A DNA stretch of 64,000 nt from Candidatus Methanoperedens sp. GTDB taxonomy: Archaea > Halobacteriota > Methanosarcinia > Methanosarcinales > Methanoperedenaceae. A model generated the notes under the pieces. It ran no database searches and was not told where the DNA came from. It worked only from the letters and a program-made list of their open reading frames with translations. Each line of letters begins with the position of its first letter. Position 1 is the stretch's first letter. Shown one piece after another: positions 53,595-62,592 of the stretch. A program made the translations under genes and the position numbers. The stretch is taken from NCBI GenBank assembly GCA_027460585.1, contig JAPZAP010000052.1:1-64000 (forward strand), given 5' to 3'.

Positions 53595-54326
53595 TCAACC
53601 TGTTTTTTGTTTGACATGCCGGTTTATTTCTGCAATTTCCGGATTCTCATCCAGGAAACTAATAATATCTTCCGAATTGAAATCCATCCGCGGTAAAAAG
53701 TGATTATATATATCCCTGACCACTTTGAGATCATCCAGCTCATCGACGCATAATCGGTAATCCCTTCGTTCTTTCATGGGGGATTTTTCAATACGGATAT
53801 TGAATTTATCCGGATTTTCAGTTATATATGTCATGACATGTTCCCTATAATATGTCTGGTCTTTGCCAGTATCTCTAAAACATTTTTTCAGGGCAGAATT
53901 ACTGATAAATTCAACATCACCCAGACCTCTCGGATAACCCTCAATAAAAATATAATCTGATCCCGGATATTCTTCATAAATATCCATTATTTTATTGATT
54001 ACTCCCGGATCTATTAAGGGACAATCTGCGGTGATCCTGATAACGGCACTGGCATTATAAAGCTTTGTAGCCTGTACGAACCTGGATAATACATCGGATT
54101 CATCACCATGGAAACAATCAACCTTACATGCCTGTGATACGAATCCAACTATATTATCCACCGGCATTTCAGTTGTAGCTACAACGATTTTTTCTAGTCT
54201 GCTCAATGATACTCTTTTGATCACATAATATAAAAGCGGATTACCTGCTATGGGAGCTACAACCTTTGCGGGGAGCCTTGAAGAATCCATCCTTGCCTGG
54301 ATAATACAGATAATATCATTTCTCAT
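53595..54326 (-). CDS. spsF: SpsF/PseF-like cytidylyltransferase
   Basis: This 243-residue protein starts MRNDIICIIQARMDSSRLPA and has VVATTEMPVDN, GDESDVLSRF and RITADCPLIDPGVI, features of the SpsF branch of CMP-sugar-acid synthetases. It would activate the nonulosonic acid made by NeuB with CTP. It starts in an ATGA overlap with the aminotransferase gene and ends next to PseG. Confidence 0.86.
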   Translation of the reverse strand: MRNDIICIIQARMDSSRLPAKVVAPIAGNPLLYYVIKRVSLSRLEKIVVATTEMPVDNIVGFVSQACKVDCFHGDESDVLSRFVQATKLYNASAVIRITADCPLIDPGVINKIMDIYEEYPGSDYIFIEGYPRGLGDVEFISNSALKKCFRDTGKDQTYYREHVMTYITENPDKFNIRIEKSPMKERRDYRLCVDELDDLKVVRDIYNHFLPRMDFNSEDIISFLDENPEIAEINRHVKQKTG

Positions 54327-55441
54327 AAACCGTCCTTCAAAGAATCCTTAAAACAATTAATTAGAAATTCAATCTCATTATCCGTTAATGAAGGATACAG
54401 CGGTACCGAAACCAGATGACTCATTGCATGTTCTGTCATGGGATATTTTTCCATCTTCCCTGATTTATAATAGTAGTGCAGCGGTGGGTACACACCCCGC
54501 CCGCCTTCAATACCATGCCTTAATAAGTATGCAAGTACATCTGTCGGATTTTTTTCCTTTAAATATACCATATATCTGAAAAATATATTGGGCTTATAAG
54601 ACGGGTCGGGCAGATCTATGCTTTCAATGGAAAGCAGCTCATCATTATATAATTTTGCCAATTCTTTTCTTCTTTTTATGAATTGTTTGATCTTCTTTAA
54701 TTGTGATATACCCAGTGCAGCATTCACTCCACTCATTTTATAATTATATCGTTCTTCAAAAGGATAGGTTGTACTTTTCTCAAACCTTAAAAATGGTTGT
54801 TCATAAGCATAGTCTGCCAGATATCTAATCCTGTCCAATGTATCTTTTGTGTTCGTAAGTATCATTCCCCCTTCACCGCATGCAAGCACTTTGGATTCGT
54901 GAAACGAAACTATTGAGATTGTTCCGAAGCTGCCCACGTTACGATCTTTATATACCGATCCTATGGCCTGTGTAGCATCTTCAATAACAGGTATCCCGGA
55001 ATCAATGATCTTATCTATTCGGGCAGGAGAACCAAAAAGGTGGGGCACGATTATTGCTTTTGTTCTTTTTGTAGTCCTCCTTGCAACATCTTCCGCGTCC
55101 ATGTTGTATTCCATGCGCTCCACATCAAAATCAATATCAGCAAAAACAGGTGTTGCCTGGACATAGTGTATCGCCTGCAATAATGAGATACAAGTGTACG
55201 AAGGGAGGATAACCTCGTCCCCTTTTTTCACATTTAACGCCCGTAATGCCAGATGGAGTGCCGCGGTTCCTGAATTTGTAGCAACTCCTCCCTCCACCCC
55301 GATATAACGGGCAAAATCTTCTTCAAATCTCCGGGCCAGTTTACCATATGAAAATTCTTTTTCAGATACTGCAAGTATCGTACTTTTTACGTCATCATCT
55401 TCTATCGTAGCTCTTACGAGAGGTATTTTGATATCCACCAT
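54323..55441 (-). CDS. DegT/DnrJ-type sugar aminotransferase (SpsC-like)
   Basis: This 372-residue PLP enzyme has ATNSGTAALHLALRALN, VIEDATQAIGS and the PLP-binding Lys in SFHESKVLACGEGGM. It lies between NeuB- and SpsF-type genes. A second DegT protein (57288-58421) is more PseC-like, so this one may aminate another position or sugar. The ATG at 55441 is taken; a GTG at 55450 overlaps the neuB stop. Confidence 0.88.
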   Translation of the reverse strand: MVDIKIPLVRATIEDDDVKSTILAVSEKEFSYGKLARRFEEDFARYIGVEGGVATNSGTAALHLALRALNVKKGDEVILPSYTCISLLQAIHYVQATPVFADIDFDVERMEYNMDAEDVARRTTKRTKAIIVPHLFGSPARIDKIIDSGIPVIEDATQAIGSVYKDRNVGSFGTISIVSFHESKVLACGEGGMILTNTKDTLDRIRYLADYAYEQPFLRFEKSTTYPFEERYNYKMSGVNAALGISQLKKIKQFIKRRKELAKLYNDELLSIESIDLPDPSYKPNIFFRYMVYLKEKNPTDVLAYLLRHGIEGGRGVYPPLHYYYKSGKMEKYPMTEHAMSHLVSVPLYPSLTDNEIEFLINCFKDSLKDGL

Positions 55442-55442
55442 T

Positions 55443-56564
55443 TCAGCCACCGTTCAATAGATCTTCCCATACGATACCTCTGCCGTATGATATATCCCTG
55501 TTCACTATTTTTCCCATAACCAATTTATAAAATCTCGGATGTATCCCGGCATTTAAATTTCTCTCAGATCTGAGTACCCTGATATTTTCATTTGACAATA
55601 TTTCTCCTTTTTTAATATTACGGATCGCATGAATGCTTCGCTTATCATTAGGATAAATATCACACTCTGAAGGAGCTATGATTTTCCTATAAATCCCTAA
55701 CACGGTATCAAGATTCTTCCTGCCGATCAGGTTTTGTGCATAAGCCAACCTGTCTTTGGTTTTTTCAACGTTCCTGATCTCTCGTACCATTTTCTTTAAT
55801 TCCAGGGGTTCCAATGCAAAAAAATGATCCGGGCCATCAAGTTTTTTAGATAATGTAAAATGCTTTTCTATAACATTGACATGAATGGCCGCTGCAGATA
55901 CCGGCGCAATTATCGGGTCCAATGTATGATCAGAAAAACCTACAGGAAGGTCAAATGCCTGCTTTAAGGTTTTTAGGACATTAAGATTACAATCTTCAAT
56001 GGGTGTGGGATATGCTGACACACAGTGAAGCAAAACAACATCTTTGTTCCCCCGGTCATAACAGGTGTCTATTGCTTCTTCTATATCTCCGAGCTTACTA
56101 ATGCCGGCTGACATTATAATAGGTTTTTTTTTCTTTGCAAGATATTCTAATAAAGGTATATGATTCAATTCAGGTGATGCGAGTTTATGTGCTTTGATAC
56201 CGATATTTTCCAGAGATTCGGCAGATTCTTCATCAAAACAGGAACATAAAAAAACCAGTGATTTTTTCTCGGAGTATTCTTTCAGAATTCCTAACCATTC
56301 TAGAGGAAGTTCCATTTTTTTTAAAATATCAAAAAAATCAACTTTGGCATTTTGCATCTCGATAAAACCGCAATTTTCAGGATAGAGCATTTCCGCTTTG
56401 AATAGCTGGAACTTTACCGCATCCGCCTCTGCATCTGCTGCAGCATCAATGAGCTTTTTTGCCTGCCCTAAATTACCGTTATGATTTGAGCCTGCTTCTG
56501 CGATAATAAATGTTGGTTCACCATCACCAATGTATTTAGCACCAATTTTGATTTTCCGCATCAT
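55443..56564 (-). CDS. neuB: NeuB/PseI-type nonulosonate synthase
   Basis: This 373-residue protein condenses a 6-carbon amino sugar with PEP to a 9-carbon sialic-acid-like acid. The TIM barrel has FIIAEAGSNHNGNLGQAKKLIDAA, KFQLFKAEML, LASPELNHIPLL, IMSAGISKLGDIEEA and GFSDHTLD, with a metal-binding His. The C-terminal SAF domain (about 300-370) has KRSIHAIRNIKKGEIL. Pseudaminate versus other nonulosonate specificity cannot be told by eye; PseB/PseC/PseG neighbours favour pseudaminate-like. Confidence 0.93.
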   Translation of the reverse strand: MMRKIKIGAKYIGDGEPTFIIAEAGSNHNGNLGQAKKLIDAAADAEADAVKFQLFKAEMLYPENCGFIEMQNAKVDFFDILKKMELPLEWLGILKEYSEKKSLVFLCSCFDEESAESLENIGIKAHKLASPELNHIPLLEYLAKKKKPIIMSAGISKLGDIEEAIDTCYDRGNKDVVLLHCVSAYPTPIEDCNLNVLKTLKQAFDLPVGFSDHTLDPIIAPVSAAAIHVNVIEKHFTLSKKLDGPDHFFALEPLELKKMVREIRNVEKTKDRLAYAQNLIGRKNLDTVLGIYRKIIAPSECDIYPNDKRSIHAIRNIKKGEILSNENIRVLRSERNLNAGIHPRFYKLVMGKIVNRDISYGRGIVWEDLLNGG

Positions 56565-57256
56565 TGCACCTGTTTCTCAACTATTATTATCCAGTCGGAA
56601 TTCTTCTTTTGCGAATTTGAAAAAGTAGTTTCAGTTTTTTCCACATTAATTATGTTAAATTGGCAAAATATTTCATTTATTTCATCTCTGTCCAGAAAGT
56701 GATTTATCATGCCTTTTTCATTTGTATCTTCGATGTCTAATATATATGTATTTTTCTCCAATTTCCTGCCTTTGCCGAACCTGTAATCATCATCAGTCCT
56801 TGTAAAAATAAGCGCTTTTCCTCCTTTTTTTAGCATTCGGTACATTTCTGATACTGCGTTTTTATAACTTTCCAGGTTAGCATAGTAAAATACGCCAAAT
56901 GAAATTATTCCGTCAAAAAAATTATCGGGAAATGGTTGTTTTTCCATATCCGCCTGATACAATGTTGCAGTTAATTTCTTATCAGCGACATCTTTTCTTA
57001 AGTGAATCAACCCCTCTTCTGAAAAATCCGTGGCATATGTTCCAAATCCTTCCTGTGCGAGGAAAATAGTATGCCTGCCTGCGCCACAACCCAGGTCCAG
57101 TATCTTTATATTTTTACGTTTATCAAATTCTCGTGGAAATTGGGTGAATATGAATCTAACACAATGCTCACTTGGATATTTAGGTCGAAATCTTTCGCTG
57201 GAATGCAAGTTATCCCATTTGTTTTCTTTTCCGGCCATGTTTTTCATAAATATCAT
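56561..57256 (-). CDS. SAM-dependent methyltransferase (class I)
   Basis: This 231-residue protein has KILDLGCGAGRHTIFLAQEG, ATDFSEEGLIHL and DGIISFGVFYYANLESYKNA, the Methyltransf_11/25 layout. It overlaps the neuB gene by 4 bp and so belongs to the nonulosonate run. A Met at 57238 (MAGKENKWDN) is an alternative start. Confidence 0.86.
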   Translation of the reverse strand: MIFMKNMAGKENKWDNLHSSERFRPKYPSEHCVRFIFTQFPREFDKRKNIKILDLGCGAGRHTIFLAQEGFGTYATDFSEEGLIHLRKDVADKKLTATLYQADMEKQPFPDNFFDGIISFGVFYYANLESYKNAVSEMYRMLKKGGKALIFTRTDDDYRFGKGRKLEKNTYILDIEDTNEKGMINHFLDRDEINEIFCQFNIINVEKTETTFSNSQKKNSDWIIIVEKQVQ

Positions 57257-57287
57257 AATACAAATTTTGAAGTTGTTTTACTGAATA

Positions 57288-58421
57288 TTAAATTTGATAA
57301 CTTTTTATTTTATCATATACATAACGTATGCTTTCTTCATCCATCCTAGGATATAGAGGTAGGGTAATTATCTTCTTAAAAACCTCTTCTGTATTTGGAA
57401 AATCTTTTGGATCCAGACCAAATACATTCCTGTAATAACTATGCTTGTATGCTGGTATATAATGAACATTTACTCCTATATTTTCAGTCCTCATGTAATT
57501 AAAAAAATCATTACGATTTACAGGTTCATCTAGTAAGATAGTATAAATATGCCATGCATGCCTAACATTCCCTTTTATCGCAGGCAGACGGATAAAATCA
57601 ACATTTTTGAAAAATTCATCATACGTCCTAGCAAGTTCATTTCGCTTCTGTATAAATCGATCCAGTTTCTTCAATTGCGAAATCCCAAGAGCCGCCTGGA
57701 AATCAGTAATCCTGTAATTTCTTCCGAGATACTTCATATCATACGCCCATGAAGCACTAGGCCCATATCTATCCATTGCGTTCTTATCAATCCCGTGGGT
57801 TCTCAGGAGAGATAATTTTTCATATAATTCTGTATGGTTCGTCGCAACAGCTCCCCCTTCACCTGTAGTTATATGCTTAACAGGATGGAAACTGAAAATT
57901 GTGAGATCCGCAAAATTCCCTATTTTCTTATTATCATATTCTGCACCCAATGCGTGGCAGGCATCCTCGATCAGATACAAATCAAACTCATCCGCAATTT
58001 CTTTTATCTCTTTTATATCGCATGGCTGCCCTGCATAATCCACGTAAATTATAGCCTTTGTATTTTTTGTGATCTTTCTTCGGATATCTTCCGGATCTAT
58101 GTTGAAAGTATCACTACATATATCTGCAAAAATGGGTTTGTGATTATTATAAATTATGGAATTTGACGTAGCCACAAACGTAAAAGGTGTAGTAATTATC
58201 TCGCTTCCAACTGGCAGATCAAGTGACTGGACCGCAATATCAAGCGCGCTTGTCCCGCTATTGACGGCAACACAATATTTGCATCCAATATATGCACAAA
58301 GCGCATCTTCAAATTCTTTTATCTTTGGACCTGTTGTGATCCAGTTACTTCTTAATACATTAGCAACTTCATTAATATCTTCTTCGTCGATCCAGTGCAT
58401 CCCATATGGTATAAAATCCAT
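57288..58421 (-). CDS. pseC: PseC-like UDP-sugar aminotransferase
   Basis: This 377-residue DegT enzyme has AVNSGTSALDIAVQSLD, LIEDACHALGAEYDNKKIG and SFHPVKHITTGEGGAV with the PLP Lys, the PseC form. It would aminate C4 of UDP-4-keto-6-deoxy-L-AltNAc from PseB. The start at 58421 overlaps the epimerase stop by one base (TAATG); an upstream ATG at 58448 is less likely. Confidence 0.87.
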   Translation of the reverse strand: MDFIPYGMHWIDEEDINEVANVLRSNWITTGPKIKEFEDALCAYIGCKYCVAVNSGTSALDIAVQSLDLPVGSEIITTPFTFVATSNSIIYNNHKPIFADICSDTFNIDPEDIRRKITKNTKAIIYVDYAGQPCDIKEIKEIADEFDLYLIEDACHALGAEYDNKKIGNFADLTIFSFHPVKHITTGEGGAVATNHTELYEKLSLLRTHGIDKNAMDRYGPSASWAYDMKYLGRNYRITDFQAALGISQLKKLDRFIQKRNELARTYDEFFKNVDFIRLPAIKGNVRHAWHIYTILLDEPVNRNDFFNYMRTENIGVNVHYIPAYKHSYYRNVFGLDPKDFPNTEEVFKKIITLPLYPRMDEESIRYVYDKIKSYQI

Positions 58422-59362
58422 TATTTTTCCACCGATTTCTTCATCCAATATTGTGTTTTACTGATCCCTTCTCTAAGTGAGTTGATTGGTTCCCATCCCA
58501 ACAACTTTCTGGTTTTTGAATGATCACATAAGAGTTTTGGTATCTCGCTTTGCGGATGTATATGCTTGATATTCCGGATTTTTCCTTTATCCTTACAGAT
58601 GAGTCCAGCGAGTTCATTTATTGTGATATCCTCACCAAGTCCTGCATTCAAGATCTCACCATTAACTGCATTTGAATACGAAGCCTGCACAACAAATTTT
58701 GCGCAATCTTCGACATACATTAAATCTCTAGTTTGCATTCCATCCCCATAAATATTGAGTATATCGCCTTTTAAATTTTTATGTATGAAAATGGAAACTA
58801 CTCCCCCCTCTCCGGTTGCCTTTTGATAAGGGCCGTATGTATTAAAGGGGCGCAGAATCACCGTAGGCAGACCATATGCGTGATAATAGGACTGTGTCAT
58901 GTTTTCTCCCGCAAGTTTTGCACCAGCATATGGTGATGCCGCTTTTGTCGGATGTGTTTCCGATATTGCACCATCCATTGATGCCTTGTCATACACCATG
59001 CATGTACTCATGAACACGAATTTAGTATTATGTTTTCTTGCTTCTTCCAGGACATTGAATGTGCCAATAACATCATTTTCAAAAGTTTTTCTTGGGTTGT
59101 CGATACTCTCTTGGACGATAATGCTGGCAGCCAGATGTATACAAATATCAAAATTATTATTAAATAATTCAGATAAGAGTCCTGAATCTTTAATGTCGCC
59201 TATTTTCACATAAAGATTGGAATTATTCCTGAACTCCTTAAGATTCTCTTCACTTCCATTTGAAAGGTCATCTATGATCCATACTTGATTACCATCATCA
59301 AGTAAAAGTTTGACTACCCATCTGCCTATGAAACCAGCGCCGCCTGTTACCAATATATTCAT
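58421..59362 (-). CDS. NAD-dependent sugar epimerase/dehydratase
   Basis: This 313-residue extended SDR has LVTGGAGFIGRWVVKLLLDDG, HLAASIIVQESIDNP and MSTCMVYDKASM with SPYAGAKLAGE, where the Tyr-Lys pair is YAGAK. ILRPFNTYGPYQKATGEGG suggests a UDP-glucose 4-epimerase-like enzyme. It lies between PseB and PseC genes but is not part of the known pathway; it may supply another sugar. Confidence 0.86.
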   Translation of the reverse strand: MNILVTGGAGFIGRWVVKLLLDDGNQVWIIDDLSNGSEENLKEFRNNSNLYVKIGDIKDSGLLSELFNNNFDICIHLAASIIVQESIDNPRKTFENDVIGTFNVLEEARKHNTKFVFMSTCMVYDKASMDGAISETHPTKAASPYAGAKLAGENMTQSYYHAYGLPTVILRPFNTYGPYQKATGEGGVVSIFIHKNLKGDILNIYGDGMQTRDLMYVEDCAKFVVQASYSNAVNGEILNAGLGEDITINELAGLICKDKGKIRNIKHIHPQSEIPKLLCDHSKTRKLLGWEPINSLREGISKTQYWMKKSVEK

Positions 59363-59376
59363 TTCACACCTTTGGA

Positions 59377-60429
59377 TTATATGATTCCATCGTTGAGCAA
59401 TATTGCTTTGATCTCTTCTTTGTTTATTGGCTTAGCATTTCTTGAAATGAAATCCTTTGATTTAATTGATGTAGCATTATATTTTGCCTTATCTAAGTTA
59501 GGAATCTCCTCAATCATCTCAGGAAGAATTATAAACATATCTTCCCTTTCAAGTGACCGGGAAGCTTCATCTTCAGTCATGAGTTCTTCATACATCTTTT
59601 CGCCTGGTTTTGTTCCAATAATTTCTATACCGATATCTTCTCTTCTATGGCCATACTTTGGAGCCAGTCCTTCTATTAACACTTCTGCTAAATCGGATAT
59701 ATTCACAACTGGCATTTTGAAAATAAACACCTCTCCACCCTGTGCCATTTCAGCGGATTTAAAAACAAGATCCACAGCCTGGGACATCGACATCATGAAG
59801 CGTGTCATGGTCGGATCTGTGATTGTTACAGGGCCACCATTTTTTATTTGTTGAGTAAATAAAGGAATAACTGAACCGCGAGATCCCATGACATTACCAA
59901 ATCGGACGCTGGAAAAAATGCATTTACGGGCACCTTTGTAATAATTCGCTGCAGTCATTAATTTTTCTGCAAGAAGCTTTGTTGCTCCCATGGTATTTGA
60001 TGGATTTACAGCTTTATCACTGCTTGTAAAAATAATCTTATTTACATTATTATCTATTGCCGCATCTATTATATTCTGCATCCCCAAAACATTTGTCTTC
60101 ACGGCCTCAAATGGATTATACTCACACGCCATTACATGCTTCAAAGCTGCAGTATGAAAAATTATATCAATGTTTTCAGCCGCTCGATCTAAACGTTCTT
60201 TATCCCGAACATCACCAAGCAGAAATCGGACGGAATCTTCATACTTTTTTAAATTATCTTTAAAATAATATCTCAACTCCTGCTGAAAATTAAATTGTTC
60301 TGTTTCATCTACATCATAAATTCGAACCGTGCTCGGTTCATGGTTTTTTAAAATATCCCATACGAGTTCTTTTCCAAGCGAACCTGTCCCGCCTGTAACA
60401 AGGATTTTCTTATTTTTAAACATATTCAT
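59377..60429 (-). CDS. pseB: PseB-like UDP-GlcNAc 4,6-dehydratase
   Basis: This 350-residue protein has VTGGTGSLGKELVWDILKNH, HTAALKHVMACEYNPFEAVK and FTSSDKAVNPSNTMGATKLLAEK, the FlaA1/PseB/CapD pattern with SSDKA and MGATK. TDPTMTRFMMSMSQAVDLV is typical of the inverting dehydratases. The product is UDP-2-acetamido-2,6-dideoxy-4-keto-L-hexose, the substrate of PseC. It lies first in the nonulosonate run, 14 bp upstream of the epimerase gene. Confidence 0.9.
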   Translation of the reverse strand: MNMFKNKKILVTGGTGSLGKELVWDILKNHEPSTVRIYDVDETEQFNFQQELRYYFKDNLKKYEDSVRFLLGDVRDKERLDRAAENIDIIFHTAALKHVMACEYNPFEAVKTNVLGMQNIIDAAIDNNVNKIIFTSSDKAVNPSNTMGATKLLAEKLMTAANYYKGARKCIFSSVRFGNVMGSRGSVIPLFTQQIKNGGPVTITDPTMTRFMMSMSQAVDLVFKSAEMAQGGEVFIFKMPVVNISDLAEVLIEGLAPKYGHRREDIGIEIIGTKPGEKMYEELMTEDEASRSLEREDMFIILPEMIEEIPNLDKAKYNATSIKSKDFISRNAKPINKEEIKAILLNDGII

Positions 60430-60488
60430 AACATTTAGTTTTCAATTTAAGTAGTGTAAATAAATACCATTCTTTATAATATTTTCTT

Positions 60489-61430
60489 TCATTGTCTACT
60501 ATTCCTTACAATATAATTAAAATACTCTATCGTCTCTCTCAACCCCTCCTCCAGCCCAACCTTCGGCTCCCACCCTAGCAATCCCATTGCCTTCCCAATA
60601 TCCGGTCTCCTCTGCTTCGGATCATCCACCGGAAGCTCCTTAAAAACTATCTTAGACCTGCCTCCGATCATCCCCAGAATTATCTGAGCAAACTCAAGTA
60701 TAGTATGCTCCTCCGGATTCCCGATATTCACAGGCAGCGTATAATCCGACATCATCAACCGATAAATTCCTTCAACTTCATCACTCACATAGCAAAAACT
60801 CCGGGTCTGCGAGCCGTCCCCATAGACCGTGATATCCTCACCGCGAAGCGCCTGCCCGATAAAATTCGGCACAACTCTCCCGTCATTGATACGCATCCTG
60901 GGCCCGTAAGTGTTAAAAATCCTCACGATCCTGGTATCCACTTTATGATATCGGTGATACGCCATTGTGATAGCTTCAGCATAGCGCTTTGCTTCGTCAT
61001 AAACCCCGCGCGGCCCGATCGGGTTAACGTTACCCCAGTATTCTTCAGTCTGAGGATTCACAAGCGGATCGCCATAAACCTCAGATGTTGAAGCAAGGAA
61101 AAACCGGGCACCTTTTTCTTTGGCAAGACCCAGCATGTTGTATGTTCCAAGCGCTCCAACCTTTAGCGTTTGGATTGGCAGCTCAAGATAATCGACCGGA
61201 GACGCCGGACTGGCCAGGTGGAATATGTAATCTATCTTATCTCCAAAATATATGGGTTTTGTAACATCATGTTTCAAGAATGTGAATCTTTCAGAGTGAA
61301 TGTGCTCGATATTGCGTGTATTGCCAGTGACTAGATTGTCTATGCAGATGACTTCGTGACCTTTCTCAAGAAGCAGATCGCACAGTTGTGAACCTAAGAA
61401 TCCCGCGCCGCCTGTTACTATTGTTTTCAT
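60489..61430 (-). CDS. UDP-glucuronate decarboxylase (UDP-xylose synthase)
   Basis: This 313-residue SDR makes UDP-xylose from UDP-glucuronate. [54 protein letters not shown] and [15 protein letters not shown] are the hallmarks of UXS. UDP-glucuronate would come from the UDP-glucose dehydrogenase encoded at 62593-63876. Its nucleotide usage is somewhat richer in GC than the adjacent pse-type genes. Confidence 0.94.
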   Translation of the reverse strand: MKTIVTGGAGFLGSQLCDLLLEKGHEVICIDNLVTGNTRNIEHIHSERFTFLKHDVTKPIYFGDKIDYIFHLASPASPVDYLELPIQTLKVGALGTYNMLGLAKEKGARFFLASTSEVYGDPLVNPQTEEYWGNVNPIGPRGVYDEAKRYAEAITMAYHRYHKVDTRIVRIFNTYGPRMRINDGRVVPNFIGQALRGEDITVYGDGSQTRSFCYVSDEVEGIYRLMMSDYTLPVNIGNPEEHTILEFAQIILGMIGGRSKIVFKELPVDDPKQRRPDIGKAMGLLGWEPKVGLEEGLRETIEYFNYIVRNSRQ

Positions 61431-61438
61431 GTTACCTT

Positions 61439-62443
61439 TTAGAATTCTATTGATGATAGATCACCTATATTAAGTGAATTATGTTTTCCATGAACGCTTG
61501 CTTCATCTCCTATAATTGAACGCTGGAGATTGACCTTTGAAATATGGGAATGTGAACCTATCACACTGTCAGAGATTATGCTACTTTCGATAATTGAATC
61601 ATCTGCAATGGAAGCATGAGGTCCGATGACAGAATTTATAATCGTTACATTATCACCTATCGCTACTGGCTGTATGATCACTGAGTCTTTCATATTGAAC
61701 ACGGGATCTATATCCTGTTTTTCATCCAGTAAGACCCTGTTCGTCTCAAGAAGGGATTCCGAGTGCCCGCAGTCATACCAGCTTGAAACCCTGAAGGTTT
61801 TGAGGCGGTAGCCTCTTGTTACCATTTCCTGCAATGCATCTGTGAGCTGGTATTCTCCTCGCGTGCGCAAGGTATTATTGATCATTTCTTCAAGTATGGA
61901 GAGAAGAACACGGGTCTCCTTTATGAAATAAACTCCTGCGATGCCAAGATTGGAGACCGGGTTTGAGGGTTTTTCTTCAAGCCTTTTGATGCATTTACCA
62001 TCAAGTTCTACGATCCCGTATTTTGATGGGTCTTCCACTTCACGGACACCAATAGACCCTGAACAACCACCATTGGTCATTTGTTGCTTGTAGAACTCAA
62101 AATAACCTGATTTGAATATCATATCGCCAAGAGCGATCATTATTTCAGAATTACCAATGGCTTCCCTTGCCGTATAAATAGAATGGCCAAGACCAAGCTG
62201 TTCATCCTGGTTCACGTATGTTATCTTGAAAATGTTCGAATAATGCTGGTCAATATAAGAAATGATTTGTTCTTTCTTATAACCTACAACAAGTATTACT
62301 TCTTCAGGTTCAACATCCATCATCCTGTCAAGAATATGACCGATGATGGGTTTTCCCGCAATATAGACCATAGGTTTGGGCTTTGTAAACGTATGCGGAA
62401 ATAGCCTCTTGCCTGCGCCAGCTGCTGGTATTACTATTTTCAT
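61439..62443 (-). CDS. Sugar-1-phosphate nucleotidyltransferase with left-handed helix domain
   Basis: This 334-residue protein has [46 protein letters not shown] and [15 protein letters not shown] in the catalytic domain. The C-terminal quarter (about 245-325) contains hexapeptide-like repeats ([20 protein letters not shown]). This is the long archaeal RmlA/UTP-glucose-1-P type; UDP- or dTDP-glucose is the likely product. It lies 9 bp upstream of the UDP-xylose synthase gene. Confidence 0.88.
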   Translation of the reverse strand: MKIVIPAAGAGKRLFPHTFTKPKPMVYIAGKPIIGHILDRMMDVEPEEVILVVGYKKEQIISYIDQHYSNIFKITYVNQDEQLGLGHSIYTAREAIGNSEIMIALGDMIFKSGYFEFYKQQMTNGGCSGSIGVREVEDPSKYGIVELDGKCIKRLEEKPSNPVSNLGIAGVYFIKETRVLLSILEEMINNTLRTRGEYQLTDALQEMVTRGYRLKTFRVSSWYDCGHSESLLETNRVLLDEKQDIDPVFNMKDSVIIQPVAIGDNVTIINSVIGPHASIADDSIIESSIISDSVIGSHSHISKVNLQRSIIGDEASVHGKHNSLNIGDLSSIEF

Positions 62444-62487
62444 GCTTTGTATCCTATCATCTTATTATTCCATTCATTGTCTGTTCA

Positions 62488-62518
62488 AAATCCGTGAAAA
62501 TCCGTCTGATCCGTGTCA
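62488..62518 (-). repeat. ACGGAT-type direct repeat
   Basis: On the minus strand, TGACACGGAT, CAGACGGATT and TTCACGGATT occur at 10-11 bp spacing. They match the words at 6-52, 2121-2163 and 4222-4265, but here no hairpin follows directly. Confidence 0.6.
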
Positions 62519-62544
62519 ACCGTTGCGCCAGTTGACGTCGCCCA

Positions 62545-62568
62545 CACGTATGGCTCTTGCCATACGTG
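62545..62568. other. Perfect 10-bp hairpin between ugd and the nucleotidyltransferase gene
   Basis: CACGTATGGC and GCCATACGTG are exact inverse complements with a TCTT loop (AAGA on the minus strand). No T run follows, so it is not a classic terminator. It lies in the 149-bp gap between two minus-strand genes and may be an mRNA processing or folding signal, or part of the adjacent repeat element. Confidence 0.5.
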
Positions 62569-62592
62569 GAGATCCGTGTTCTATTCAAATGC

